Positions 33,024-45,512 are shown, counted from the first letter of the stretch. The stretch: DNA of 64,000 nucleotides from Tenodera sinensis (GCA_030765045.1 CM060962.1:148655025-148719024), one strand, 5' to 3'. Notes: generated by a model not told the origin, from the letters alone. Translations and numbers: made by a program.

Positions 33024-33394
33024 ATTAATATTATTATTATTATTATTAATATTAATATTATTATTATTAATATTAATATTAATATTATTATTATTAATAT
33101 TAATATTATTATTATTAATATTAATATTAATATTATTATTATTATTAATATTAATATTATTATTATTATTATTAATATTAATATTATTATTATTATTATT
33201 AATATTAATATTATTATTATTAATATTAATATTATTATTATTAATATTAATATTAATATTATTATTATTATTAATATTATTATTATTAATATTATTATTA
33301 TTAATATTATTATTATTATTAATATTATTATTATTATTAATATTATTATTATTAATATTATTATTATTAATATTATTATTAATATTATTATTAA

Positions 33395-33449
<55 letters not shown>
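32625..33449. repeat. Long ATT tract with AATATT variants
   Basis: 825 bp of almost pure (ATT)n. More than forty TTAATATTA steps interrupt the tract at irregular spacing, mostly in the central and right part. Frames of 285-296 codons across it are homopolymer artefacts. The tract continues after the inserted element at 36602-36757. Confidence 0.97.
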
Positions 33450-33462
33450 GAGCAATTCCGCG
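33450..33462 (+). repeat. Left terminal inverted repeat
   Basis: GAGCAATTCCGCG, exact inverse of 36589-36601. Confidence 0.93.
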
Positions 33463-33810
33463 AATATGTCATACCGAGTATTAAAATATGAAATTAATAT
33501 TTCACTTTTTTTACTGAGGAAAGATGATGCTAGATACTCCTAGGTATCTTATGAAGTGAAAAATAAATGTTTTTGACGTGAATATGGGTTCACATTTCAC
33601 TTCTTACCCATATATTTTCAAAGCACTAAAAATAAGCGCGAATAGCCGTGATTTTCATATCAGTATTTCAGGAGCTATGTACAACTGTTTAATTTTTTTT
33701 GTTCTGTACATCACACAATGACTCTTCGTCTTCGAAACGTGTATATGGCTAATAATTTTCGACATTTATAAATAACCCTTAGAGCCTCTTTAATTATTAC
33801 TGTGTGTCAA

Positions 33811-33824
33811 TGTCAGTTAGTCAC
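33811..33824 (+). repeat. Subterminal 14-mer, left end
   Basis: TGTCAGTTAGTCAC; an inverted partial copy GTGACTAAC follows at 33965-33973. Likely a transposase binding site (inference). Confidence 0.6.
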
Positions 33825-34067
33825 GGTAAATAAGGACAAAGTCCTCTGGAGGGAAAAGTAATAGACTGAAATAAATATACTTTTTGATTCTGCGTCATCA
33901 CAATATAACAAATAAAAAAGTATCAAAGTTTTCCTCTGTAGTCATTAGTCTTCCCACAAAACACGTGACTAACGGACAGTTAGTGCGGGCACCCTGTGGT
34001 CGTCATACGCGTACAGTTGCTTCTGAGACTTCAGTCAGGATAGACGTATCAGTCTGTTTCTGTCTCC

Positions 34068-35799
34068 ATGGCTAAAACACCAGCCCAAAGACAATGTGAA
34101 TACAAACAACGTCTGAAGGAGCAAGGCAGTTATGCACAATGGAAGGAAAAAATGTGACTATGAGGAAAGGAAGAGAAATACTGAAACAAACAAAACAAGG
34201 AAGAGAACACCTCAAAGCTGAATATAGGAGACATAAGCAAGCACAGCGGGCAAGACAGAAGATAAGAGACCAAGAAGGGATTGATAAGGATACTCCATCA
34301 ACATCAACCGCTTTCAAAAGCAAACGGTATTTCGGAAAGTGCAGAAAACGTGTTGAGGAAGCATTGCCGCAATCTCCACGTAAAAGAAAAGAAATGATTC
34401 GTAAATTAGCAGTTGAAGAGGGATTACGTGTTGTAAAACCAAAGCATTCTGTCCCGGTATCAGGAAAACAACTATCAGAGGAACTTAAAAGTGCAATCAT
34501 CAAGTTCTATCAGGATGATTCAATATCTTACCAAGCTCCTGGAAGAGATGATTTTATTGAAATCCATGTTCAGGGTGAAACAAAAGAAGTTCGCATTAGG
34601 TATCTAGTGGTAACATTAAAAGAAGCACATGCACTCTTTCTACAAGACCGAGTAGAAATGTCCGTGGGGTTGACAAAATTCGCTGAATTACGCCCTGCTC
34701 ACGTTTGTCTTCAAAGTCAGATCCCACATAATGTGTGCACATGCATTATACATGAAAATACGAAGTTTCTTCTCAAAGCATTGTGTAAAAATCACGTACT
34801 CACTGAGACTGAATTTCGTAAGTTCATAGCACAAGTGGTTTGTGATCAGAAATCGAGTGACTGTGTGCAGGGAGGATGTTCCAAGTGCCCGGGATTGAGT
34901 GGAGCAGACATTTCGGATAAACTTGCTAATTCTCCATGCGAATTGAAGCTGTGGAGTTCACGTAATGGAAGAATGGAAATAGAAGTTAAAAATGGGTCTG
35001 TAAAAGACTGCATTGAAGAACTGAGCAATTGCCTGCCACGTTTCCTAAATCACGTGTATGTAAAAAGACAGCAATCCGAGGCCTTTAAGAAGGCTCGGGA
35101 AAGTGTTGCAATTAGTGAAGCTGTGATACAGATCGACTTCTTTGAGAACTACACATGCAAGGAGCTGCCCACTGGAACATTACACAGATCTCAATATTTA
35201 CTGCTGTTGCCTGGTATAGGAAAGAAGATATTGGTGAAATTCAGAAACAACCTTTTGCTTTGGTGTCTGATTATGTATCGCATGACAAATATGCAGTTGA
35301 TATTTGCTTAAGCAATATATTTTCGGAAATATTGGATATTGTTCCGAATCTTGAACTTGTGAAAGTGTTTTCTGATGGAGCTGCTTGTCATTTTAAGCAG
35401 AAATACACATTGAGCCATGTGACATATCTTTCCGAAGTATTTGGAATCCAAATTGAATGGCACTTCTTCGAATCCTATCACGGAAAGGGGGCAGTAGATG
35501 CGATTGGAGGACAAGTGAAGAGGATGGCATGGACAGCTGCGAAAGCAGGAAGCAGGATTCAGAGTGCTGAAGAATTTGTTAATACTGTTAGAAAGAAAAC
35601 CAAAATATGTCTTCTTGAAGTTTCTCTGCCTGAAATTGAAGAAGCAAAAGAATTTCTCGACAAAAGATTTGAACGTATTTCACCTATGCCGTACACTCAG
35701 CGGGTTCATTATGTGAAAGTATTAGGTTTAAATGTTGTGGAATATACTTTTCTTTCATGTGCGGAAAGTGTCAGAATGATGCACAACTTTCGGAAATAA
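34068..35799 (+). pseudogene. Putative zinc-binding DDD transposase, two frameshifts
   Basis: I place the start at 34068 (CTCCATGG context): MAKTPAQRQCEYKQRLKEQG, a basic N-terminus that hits a stop at 34155. The next frame (34139-35311) carries a Lys/Arg-rich helical region, then Cys/His ligands C200, C202, H205, C235, C242, C247 and C250 (pattern CxC-x2-H ... C-x6-C-x4-C-x2-CPG), and ends the useful part at IDFFENYTCK with D333. The third frame (35155-35799) continues MQGAAHWNITQISIFTAV, VFSDGAACHFKQKY (D74), and FFESYHGKGAVDAIGGQVKR (H109, D115). D ... SDG ... HGKGxxD is an RNase H-like acidic triad. Proteins of this type are widespread as uncharacterised arthropod and cnidarian proteins, in my recollection. 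Two single-base lesions near 34150 and 35155 disable it. Confidence 0.8.
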
Positions 35800-36182
35800 A
35801 AACAGTGTAGTGATATCGCGTGTACTACGAGGCTACTGCATTTAGCGTTCCTGCACTATAAGGAATCCAATCCAGTAACTAGTGTGATACAGGTATGTGA
35901 TGTGTGCTGTGTGCTCACATGTCTTCTTTGTTATGGTTGAGTCAGCTTTTTATACTTGCAATGATGTAATTGTGATAAGAAATGAGAGCTGTCAACATCT
36001 GTTTATTCTGTTTATGTTGCATGACTTTAATGCTTCTCCAAAGGATATGATTCTTCTCAAAATGATAAATACAATTACACACCTGTATGTATTACATGTA
36101 TGTAACGTATAATACGTATCGCTATGATTTACCGTATGTTATACCATGTAAAACAAAGACAAGGTGTTACAATTTTCGCAAG

Positions 36183-36217
36183 TGTCAGTTAGTCACAAAC
36201 TCATGTCAGTTAGTCAC
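36183..36217 (+). repeat. Subterminal 14-mers, right end, pair
   Basis: TGTCAGTTAGTCAC at 36183-36196 and again at 36204-36217, a 21-bp spacing (two helical turns). Confidence 0.65.
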
Positions 36218-36392
36218 GCTGACCTTTTGAATAAATATCTCCAGATGAGAATAACATGCCAAACCTTTTTTCAGGTCATTTGAAAGCTTAGAAGTTCCTC
36301 TCTCAAGTGATTTTTCAGAACAAATCAAATAAGAAAACTTTCAGAGAAAACGGAGGACAAACGTATGAAGTTGGACCTGCAGTTGACAAAAA

Positions 36393-36406
36393 TGTCAATT
36401 AGTCAC
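36393..36406 (+). repeat. Subterminal 14-mer, one mismatch
   Basis: TGTCAATTAGTCAC, same orientation as its neighbours. Confidence 0.6.
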
Positions 36407-36573
36407 AAAAAGTTTAGCACTCATTATTAAATAATTGTTTCACTTTTTAAGGTTTTTATATTTCCTATCACAACCGCCAATGTATTCTCTGTCATCGTAT
36501 GTTGTTTAAAATAACATTTTTACACCTATATTGACCATTAGACAGACATTTTAAGAAGAAAATGTAGTGTAAA

Positions 36574-36587
36574 TGTCAGTTAGTCAC
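36574..36587 (+). repeat. Subterminal 14-mer abutting right TIR
   Basis: TGTCAGTTAGTCAC ends one base before the 13-bp terminus at 36589. Confidence 0.65.
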
Positions 36588-36588
36588 A

Positions 36589-36601
36589 CGCGGAATTGCT
36601 C
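36589..36601 (-). repeat. Right terminal inverted repeat
   Basis: CGCGGAATTGCTC, exact inverse of 33450-33462. Confidence 0.93.
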
Positions 36602-36758
<157 letters not shown>

Positions 36759-36790
36759 TAATAATAATAATTAATAATAATAATAATAAT

Positions 36791-37859
36791 TTCATAAATA
36801 TGTACACACCAAGCAAAATTGCCGGTTAAAAAGTCTACTGTTTTCTCTTGATGTTTTTTCAAATCAGATCTTCTGCCTTTACTTCGGCAGACATAGCAAC
36901 ACTGGTTGGGAATATACTTGTAGAAGGGCATGAAAACCGCAGAACTTAAAGGGGAGGCCACCTACTTGGAAAATTGGGGAATCACTGGTTTGAGAATAGG
37001 GTATGTGGCATTTTAATTGCGTCCTACAAAGGCAAGTATGGGGAAGACACACACATTTGTTAAGCTAAACTACTTGCTTGGATTTTAATTTATACTAGCA
37101 TCTTGGAAAAAGTTGCGGGTTTGAAATCTTCATAGAAATATATTCGTTAGTGTGGAGGGGAACAGTTAGCGTGAAAATTAGGGATGGAATCTCAATACTG
37201 TTGATTCCTTAATACCCGGTTATGTCGAAGTATGTCTAATGCGTTGAGATAGGCATTCGATACTTTTAAAGTTTTCCATTATTGAAAGCTCTTGCGTTGA
37301 AGTTCATGCTAGATAAGAAATGAAAGGAAACGAGACTTCAGGTTGTTGCTTCGCACGTGTCCCAAGAATTGCTGAACCATATTTCTTGATAGACCTCGAT
37401 ACGTTTTCTGTGAGTGAACGATTGTGTCATCTCATAGATCCTTATGTATAAATGAAAAGGTGCAAAACATGGTGGAACGGGTAGAGGTACTCCTATATAA
37501 CTGAGTTGTGACTGAAGCTGATTTAGCTGGCGCACTAAATCACGTTTTTGCAACACCCTGGCTTGGTGACTTGCTCTTGACCATTACAGTTACCTACTTC
37601 GGTGACCAATCTGTGAATTCAGCATAAAGAAATCAGAACTTGGAACGCGAGATAGCACAGCGCACGGAGACATTTGTTCTTTCCTTCCATGTATTAGTTT
37701 GTGTTTCGCAAGTCAAACTTGAGTCACGAGCATGCCTTAAAGGTATACTGTACTACTTCCCATTACTATTTTGTTTCATCAATTTGCAATGGTAGCACTG
37801 AATAAAACATGAGTGAAGTAGACAGTACTGTCCTATCAATAACAGAGCAGTTTGTTAAA
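36791..37859. other. No gene recognised
   Basis: A minus-strand frame at 37556-37338 (MLQKRDLVRQLNQLQSQLSYIGVPLPVPPC...) reads like ordinary protein but has no family match that I can name and no supporting signals. Otherwise nothing. Confidence 0.35.
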
Positions 37860-39440
37860 AATGCATTTTTTTTCGCGCGATGGTAGGTCACGCAATACAA
37901 CAAATTTAAAGAAGCATGTTACATTCATACACCGAATGAAGTTCATATAATCTCTATTGAACAAGTAATGTTGAGTTCACCGTCGCTGTTAGAAGATGAT
38001 GCCGCGACATCTGAAAATTACGAGTAAAAACAAAATTGGTAACATTCGTTTATGCACAGACAGAAAACTACTAATAACATAATTCAGTGTACAAGCTGTC
38101 GCTGTGAACAAGGTTTTTGTGCAGCGAGTATCGGTGCTTAAACATTAGTATGGGTATTGAGTATCGACTGATCACTAGTGAAAATGGTGATGAGAGGCAA
38201 AGAAGGTTATTTTGTTTTATCTGTGTAATAATTGTAAGAATGTTCATTCGGGCCACATTTATGAACCCAAACTGTTGTCTTAGTTGCTACAGATATTCAC
38301 ATAAATACTCGGGAACAGAAGGCCCTTTCTATGTAATGCAAAGTTCGTTGCATTTATAAATTGTTATAAAACAAAGTTTATGTTGAATGTAAAGCATTCA
38401 GGCATCACAAATTTCGGTCTTTTAAAGCAGCACCTGAACTGTGACGCAAATTTCACGTCAAAACAACCCTCTCTTTGCTCAACCCTCACCCTCAGTGGTG
38501 GCACACTGACGGAACTGTTTTAAAAACCACGATTAAGTTCGTTTAGGGCTAAATGGGAGGAGACATACTTTTCTGTACTCAAAACGAGATTGTGAGATGT
38601 TTATTGTGCTCCAAAGTATTAATGGGTGTCAACAGCAGTACTGTGCAGCGATATTATGTGAAATGTGACAAAGATCATGCTACAATATCAGACAAGTTTA
38701 ATGCTGACTTTATGTGTAAATTAAAGGTAATTCATATTGTGGCGTGATACGAGATAAGTAGGTATAACAATAAGGGACTTCCTTTTGACATGTAAGTCGT
38801 TGTCGATTTCCCATATGATTTTAGTTTTATATAAATCCACGGAGTCGATTATTATGACGATTTCGTTTGTTGTTTTAGGGTAGGAAGGGACAGCCAGCTT
38901 TAAGATACTTACTCGTAAAGGAACCACTCACTAGCAAATATGATTAAATACAACGATATTCATACCCCGATTATGATTCAAAAAGTCGGAAAAGCAATGA
39001 AACCATTTTACAGATGGAGAGTTTATAAAATCTGGTCGATGATGTGATGTTAAAATGTCTTCGACAAGCAGATATTTTTCAAAACATACTTTTGTCTCCT
39101 ATCACCGTGAAGACTAGAGTGCTAAAATTGCTGGACTAATTGGAAACCATATTCAAAATAAAGTTGAGTTTGTAAACTACTCTAGCACTGGACGAAACAA
39201 CATACCAGGTACAAGGCTCAGACAGGGTCTGGTAAGGATTTTAAAGAAGTTATTTAAAATGTTACAAATGCTTTTTGCATTGCATTATCCATCATGAGGT
39301 ACTGTGTGGGAAGATTGTGAATGCAATCCAGGTAATGGATATTGTCAGACTCTTAACAAAATTAGAAGACTCAGAAGTGGAATACGGAGACGTCATATTA
39401 CACAGAAGTCGGGTGGATGAGTCAGTGTAAAATTTGCCGG
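37860..39440 (+). pseudogene. BED-finger hAT transposase, N-terminal and middle parts
   Basis: 38553-38747 encodes LFCTQNEIVRCLLCSKVLMGVNSSTVQRYYVKCDKDHATISDKFNADF, the ZBED/GTF2IRD2-type finger (C-x2-C, then the R-x-Y-x-x-x-H region, here with decayed His ligands). Finger-like scraps also occur upstream (NTTNLKKHVTFIH near 37902; ITNFGLLKQHLN near 38403). Downstream, in several frames: KPFTDGEF-like (38990-39030), STALDET-like (39182-39202, first catalytic Asp), and LHCIIHHEVLCGKIVNAIQVMDIV (39277-39345) followed by EVEYGDVILH, a hallmark of this group. The frame is then destroyed by the CTTT tract at 39449. Many stops and shifts; dead. Confidence 0.7.
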
Positions 39441-39448
39441 AGTTTTTT

Positions 39449-40083
<635 letters not shown>

Positions 40084-40847
40084 TTGGCTTACAAGAATTA
40101 CTATTTTTGTTCTGTTTGTTATCCTTTGTGTAGCAAAACGAATGTATTCATTTATATTTAGTGTCATTTAATGTATAATGCTATTAGGAAAGTAAAGGTT
40201 TGAGCTGGTGCTAATTCATTTTGACAGTTGATTTTCTGTCCAGTAGAGAGCACATCAATAGCATCGCACTTTCTAGGAATATTTCCGACGGTAGTTATAG
40301 GGAGCCACTCGATAAACCCAAGGTTTGCATGCACATACACGAGATTACCGCTTTACGTTCAAGAGAATGCCGCAATCGATTTATTGAGAGGAAAGTTGTG
40401 AAGTCAATAAAAGTGATAGTTAAAGCGAGAATGTCAGGTAAGTTTTACACCCTGGAATTTTCGTCAGCAGTTTTCTTATCAGCGGTATGCTGATAAGGAG
40501 GGATTCTTGATGGAGATGCATTGCGAGATGATAATATTATCTCTTAGCTTGGGTCTTCAAATTTATCGCGTTCTTTTTTGTGTGATGCATTTAGATTTTT
40601 TCTTGGATTTGTTGGATCACTTCTAAGTGATATCTATGGTGAGGTACCCTTTGCACTCATTTAACTCTGTCGTACATACAATTCCCAACTGTAGGAAGTG
40701 TGTAGACAAGGGGCATATGCCTGTGTTAGTGATAAGACAACCCGTATGTCCTAATATTGCTACTATCCATTTGGTTAAGTAGGTTTGAACACGCAAGCGC
40801 TTGAGTTCGTACACCCATATTTTTTTTGCATTAGAATGCGTGTTAAA
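40084..40847. other. No gene recognised
   Basis: No hAT C-terminal motif resumes after the microsatellite. A 90-codon frame (40221-40493) lacks recognisable features. Confidence 0.4.
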
Positions 40848-41150
40848 AAATCTGATGTGTTGCATTCACATGGCTTTCTCTGCTCATGTACCAACCATTC
40901 TTACAAATTCTTTTTGTTCTATCTTGTTCGTGTTAGTTGAAATAAACATTTGTACAAATTATCTTATCGTTTATGTGCTTAAAGGTACAAGGGGAATATG
41001 GGAATACAGTAGGCTGTGAGCGATAGTCGGAACATTTAAAACTTTCAAATGACGTTCTCTTTGCACGGTTAACATATAAACCGAGGAATATCATCCAAAG
41101 TGGTTCACTCTACAAAAAAAAACTTATACAAACATAAATTGTATGTTTTA
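40848..41150 (-). repeat. Rep-A, 3' part only
   Basis: Minus-strand copy of the Rep-A 3' end: AAATCTGATGTGTTGCA, CATGGCTTTCTCTGCTC, GTTAGTTGAAATAAACATTTG, and GTTCTCTTTGCAC. It stops near 41150, and a plus-strand Rep-A 5' part begins 17 bp later. Confidence 0.75.
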
Positions 41151-41166
41151 GTAAGACACACATTTC

Positions 41167-41281
41167 TACTTTCTCTACTGGTAAGTAAGTATTGTATTCT
41201 ACCCAAAAATTCGATGTCGAGATTTCACCGGAAATATGTTTTGAGACCCCCTGACTCCAAAAAAGCTATTTTAGAAACAGA

Positions 41282-41355
<74 letters not shown>

Positions 41356-41818
41356 GGTGTGTCTGTGTGTCTGTGGACAGAATAACTCAAAAACGAAAAG
41401 TCGGTTAGAAACTAAAGTTGGTGTGTAAGTTTAATGTCTTTCAAGGATGCGACACGAAGATTTTGAAGAAAATAGCCCCACCCTAAACTACCCTTTACAC
41501 GGAAAATTTTTCGAAAACTTTGAATTTCTTGAAAATGGCTCTAACGATTTTGATTAAAATGCCATATGTTTGAGATATTTTGATGACAAATGAAATGTAT
41601 ATCTTGAATTTTCTGGCTATAGCCCCTGTAGTATTTGCTCTGGACGACGTTTGCATAACTGGTAAACCGTTAGAGATAGACCAAATTGTACTATACAACA
41701 AATGTAGATCTTGCTAAAATACACAATTTAGGTCTGAACCAATTTTCTTGTAGAGTGAACCATTTCGGAGATATTCCCTGTTATGTGTGTTAGTTTCGGA
41801 AAACTTAAAACTTTCGTG
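41167..41818 (+). repeat. Rep-A, 5' part with expanded (GT)n
   Basis: TACTTTCTCTACT at 41167, then TTCGATGTCGAG, ATTTCACCGGAAATATG, a (GT)n of about 38 units at 41283-41357, AAAACGAAAAGTCGG, CTTTCAAGGATGCGACAC and CTAAACTACCCTTTACAC. It breaks off near 41818 into hAT-A sequence. Confidence 0.85.
41283..41357. repeat. (GT)n microsatellite in Rep-A
   Basis: Located at the same internal Rep-A position as the GT tracts at 44521-44644 and 55319-55352 (inverted). Confidence 0.97.
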
Positions 41819-43398
41819 ATTTAATATCTACAGATAATAGGGCGTGTAACAAAAATATAGGGAGTGAGAAAAGATTTCAAATAGTTCAGCACATAAACAC
41901 AGCAAAACATAAGGAGAATTTAATCAGAAAACTCGGAAACAAATAACCTGTTCTAAAACAATTAGTAGAATGTTTAGGAAGTAGGGTTACTAAATTTTCC
42001 TATGACTTGTGTCAAGCATTTTTAGCTGCTGATATTCCTTGTCCAAAACTAATAATCCGATATTTAAAAACTTTCTTGCCAAGTGTACCCAACATGTGCC
42101 TGAAGAAAGTACACTGCGTAAGACTTATGTAGGGCATTGTTACAATAACGTAGTGTCAAATATACAAAATTTAGCGGATCAGTTTGTGTGGTTGTCTGTT
42201 GATGAAACCTCTGATTCTGAACGCCGTTCTATTGCTAATACCTATAATCGTGGGTGCCTTAATTATTGAACAAAAGACTACAGCTTATCTCCTTAATGTG
42301 TGCAAATTGTCGGCCACTGACAATGCAACTGTGACACAATTTGTGATGGACTCTTTGAAATTACAATGTGCATGTGGAATCGAATACAACTGGTTGCTTT
42401 TATTTGTTACCTTGTATGGTAAAATCAGGAAAAACGCTGAAAGGTATTTTGCCTAACTTAATTCATATAGCTTGTTAGGCACACGCTCTTCATCGAATTT
42501 CTGAGACAATACGCGATTCTTTCCCACTGGTAGATAGATTTGTGTCCAGTACAAAGAGAATTTTTGTTAAATCTCCCAAAAGAGAGATCAACAGCACCTA
42601 ATATCCGACTTCCTCCTGCACCGGTGTTAACTCGATGGGGAACATGGGTCGATGCAGTTTTATATTATGTTGAGCACATAGAAATCATCGAAGAGGTTGT
42701 TAATTCATTGGACTCGAACGATGCTTCATCAGTACAAACTGTGCAAAATATTCTGTCAGGCAGTGGGTTAAAGAAGGATCTTAGTTTCATATCTGCCCAT
42801 TTTTCTTTCTTACCAACAGCCATAACGGCATTGGAAGCTGTAGGATTTCCTTTGCATGAATCACTTACTGTGCTTGAAAAAACAATATGTGATCTAAGTT
42901 CGGTTCCTGGTAGCATAGGACAAAAAGTGAAAGAGAAAGTGAATTATGTATTTTCAAAAAATTCTGGTTATAAACAGATGTGCGATATTCGAGACATCCT
43001 CGAAAGAAAACCATCTGTCACACCAAGAGAGTTGACTCTCTCTCTGTGAAACAGTTAACATCATTTAAATATGCCCCTATAACATCTTGTGCCGTGTAAA
43101 GAAGTTTTTCACGTTACAGAAGTGTTTTGCCGGACAATAGACGACGTTTTGCTGTTGAAAATTTGTGTAGTGTTGGTTGTGAACTGCAATTTAGCAGTTA
43201 ATACTTGCAACGGAACCACTTCTGCTTCAGCCTCTAAGGAATAAGGTAACTTCATTATTTACACTAACTCGTCTACTGCAAAGGGACATGAAGTGTTCTA
43301 ATGAAATAGTGCATATTTCTTGGCATATTTTGAAGTTTTTAAGAGCATATTTGCATGCATATTTCAGTGTTTTTTAGGGCATGAACTTCCGAGCCCTA
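41819..43398 (+). mobile_element. hAT-A copy 3, 5' truncated
   Basis: The right terminus (reverse TAGGGCTCGGAAGTTCATGC) ends at 43398, followed by GTCATCAG. The left end is missing: the copy begins inside the zinc-finger region (TTTAATATCTACAGATAATAGG), joined to Rep-A. No left target duplication can be defined. A deletion or recombination joined the two repeats. Confidence 0.88.
41830..43230 (+). pseudogene. hAT-A transposase, copy 3
   Basis: Compared with copies 1 and 2: the finger is shortened (the residues around C-x2-C are deleted), then NPIFKNFLAKCTQHVPEESTLRKTYVGHCYNNVVSNIQ (42039 on), ADQFVWLSVDETSDSERRSIA (first catalytic Asp, 42175-42235), PNIRLPPAPVLTRWGTWVDAVLYYVEHIEIIEEVVNSL and LEKTICDLSSVPGSIGQKVKEKVNYVFSKNSGYKQMCDIRDILERKPSVTPREL as one 169-codon frame (42540-43049). 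The last motif reads APITSC*... with CAVstop in place of DVER, so the catalytic Glu region is lost. Useful for reconstructing family alignment but dead. Confidence 0.9.
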
Positions 43399-43451
43399 GT
43401 CATCAGCAAAGTACGAGGTGTAAGGAAAATGGTTTCCTAATATCAATAGTA

Positions 43452-43900
43452 CTACTTGGCAAAGCCATGAGGCATATCGGAATGAATGTGAAACCGCCCA
43501 GCTGTTTATGCGAGCTTATCGCACAAGCACGGAGAGACATGTATGTACGCTCTGTTCAGATTCAATCATATCTTCAGCACAGCAACGTCTCATATCGGCA
43601 GGAGCGAGAGATCATGTATTTGTGTTTTATCACTCGCTGTAGGCCAAGTTAGTATTATTTCGCTGTTCTAATAAACAAGATAAGGAGCGATCGTAGCGCT
43701 CGACAGCCAGGGACAACACGCCTCTTAGCACTACTAGGCAAAGCGTTGAGGCGTATTGGCCGTGGCTGTCGAGCGCCATGATCGCTCTTCATCTTGTTTA
43801 TTATAAGGGTGTATACCCGCTGTCTCGCCGTATTTGTGAGATAAGCTCACTTAAACAGTTTCGCATTCTTTCCGATACGCTTCATGGCTTTGCCAGGTAA
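43452..43900. repeat. Two M1 MITEs in inverted orientation
   Basis: Copy one runs 43452 (CTACTTGGCAAAGCCATGAG) to about 43725 (ACACGCCTC). Copy two starts near 43735 (CTACTAGGCAAAGCGTTGAG), goes through CGTGGCTGTCGAGCGC, jumps an internal deletion after TTGTTTATTATAAG, and ends GCTTTGCCAG at 43892, followed by TA. The blocks CGCTCGACAGCCAGGG and TGGCTGTCGAGCGCC form a near-palindrome in the middle. Confidence 0.85.
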
Positions 43901-44396
43901 TATGTAGTGTTATAATACGTTTGTTTATTGATAACACCAGCTTCGCAACTAGTTCAGGTACCGCGTCTCTGTGCAGCGATTCAGTTATACATATCTGACG
44001 TTGACAGTGACGGCTGCAACAGTTAAAAGGTCATTTTCAAAACTGGAATTAAAAATAAGTGCATATTTTAAGGAATATAATCACAAGCCAGGTAGAGCGT
44101 GTTAGTTGTTTTGAGCATAGAAAATTAAAATAAAAAATTATAATGTTAACACAAAGTATAGCTGTACAAAAGGGAAGGTTTATATACCTCCATATTCTTA
44201 CCTTATCACAAGTCACAGCGCGTGTTGTATAACATGTAGGGGACGAGCTTTAACTTGGCACCTACTTTTTAGAAAGAGAAAGAAAGATTTTCTCCATCTA
44301 TTTCTAAGCCGTCCCCCCTTTTTATGGCGAAACCTTTTATATAATTATACATTTTTTAAAATAATAAAATCTAAAATTTTGTTGAAAGCGGAGTTT
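43901..44396. other. No gene; AT-rich shared repeat at right edge
   Basis: 44331-44396 matches 4321-4390 (AACCTTTTATATAATTATAC, AAAATAATAAAAT, TTGTTGAAAGC). The rest is unannotated. Confidence 0.5.
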
Positions 44397-45336
<940 letters not shown>

Positions 45337-45466
45337 GTTAATATCTTTCTCGTACAAGACTAGAGAATTCCTGCGCTGTATATTGGGTTTATCTTGGGTA
45401 GTATGGTATTTAACTTCACTTTTTCCATGAAACTACCTATGTATTGTGCTCATAATATTCTAGGTG

Positions 45467-45470
<4 letters not shown>

Positions 45471-45512
<42 letters not shown>

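Larger units (their letters stand above)
33450..36601 (+). mobile_element. Unclassified TIR transposon with zinc/RNase H-like transposase
   Basis: Perfect 13-bp inverted termini: GAGCAATTCCGCG at 33450-33462 and its complement at 36589-36601. Length 3152 bp. It sits inside an (ATT)n tract, with the flanks ending ATTATT and starting TATTATTG; only duplications of 1, 4 or 7 bp are compatible with the two junctions if both are unmutated. Subterminal copies of TGTCAGTTAGTCAC occur at 33811, 36183, 36204, 36574, with a one-mismatch copy at 36393 and an inverted partial copy at 33964-33973. One gene (34068-35799) fills the middle. All this fits an autonomous-type DNA transposon, now inactive. I cannot match termini plus protein to a named superfamily. 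Confidence 0.9.

Noticed and set aside
32565..33472. Reading frames of 285-296 codons rich in Asn/Ile/Leu
   Set aside because: They are translations of the ATT tract in different frames; no start context or other sequence complexity.
34072..34503. 143-codon minus-strand frame across the transposase gene
   Set aside because: Antisense shadow of the transposase N-terminal region; Ser/Leu/Cys-rich with no motif.
37338..37556. 72-codon minus-strand frame resembling ordinary protein (MLQKRDLVRQLNQLQSQ...)
   Set aside because: Composition is plausible, but no family is recognised and no splice, promoter or neighbour supports a gene; left as a note only.
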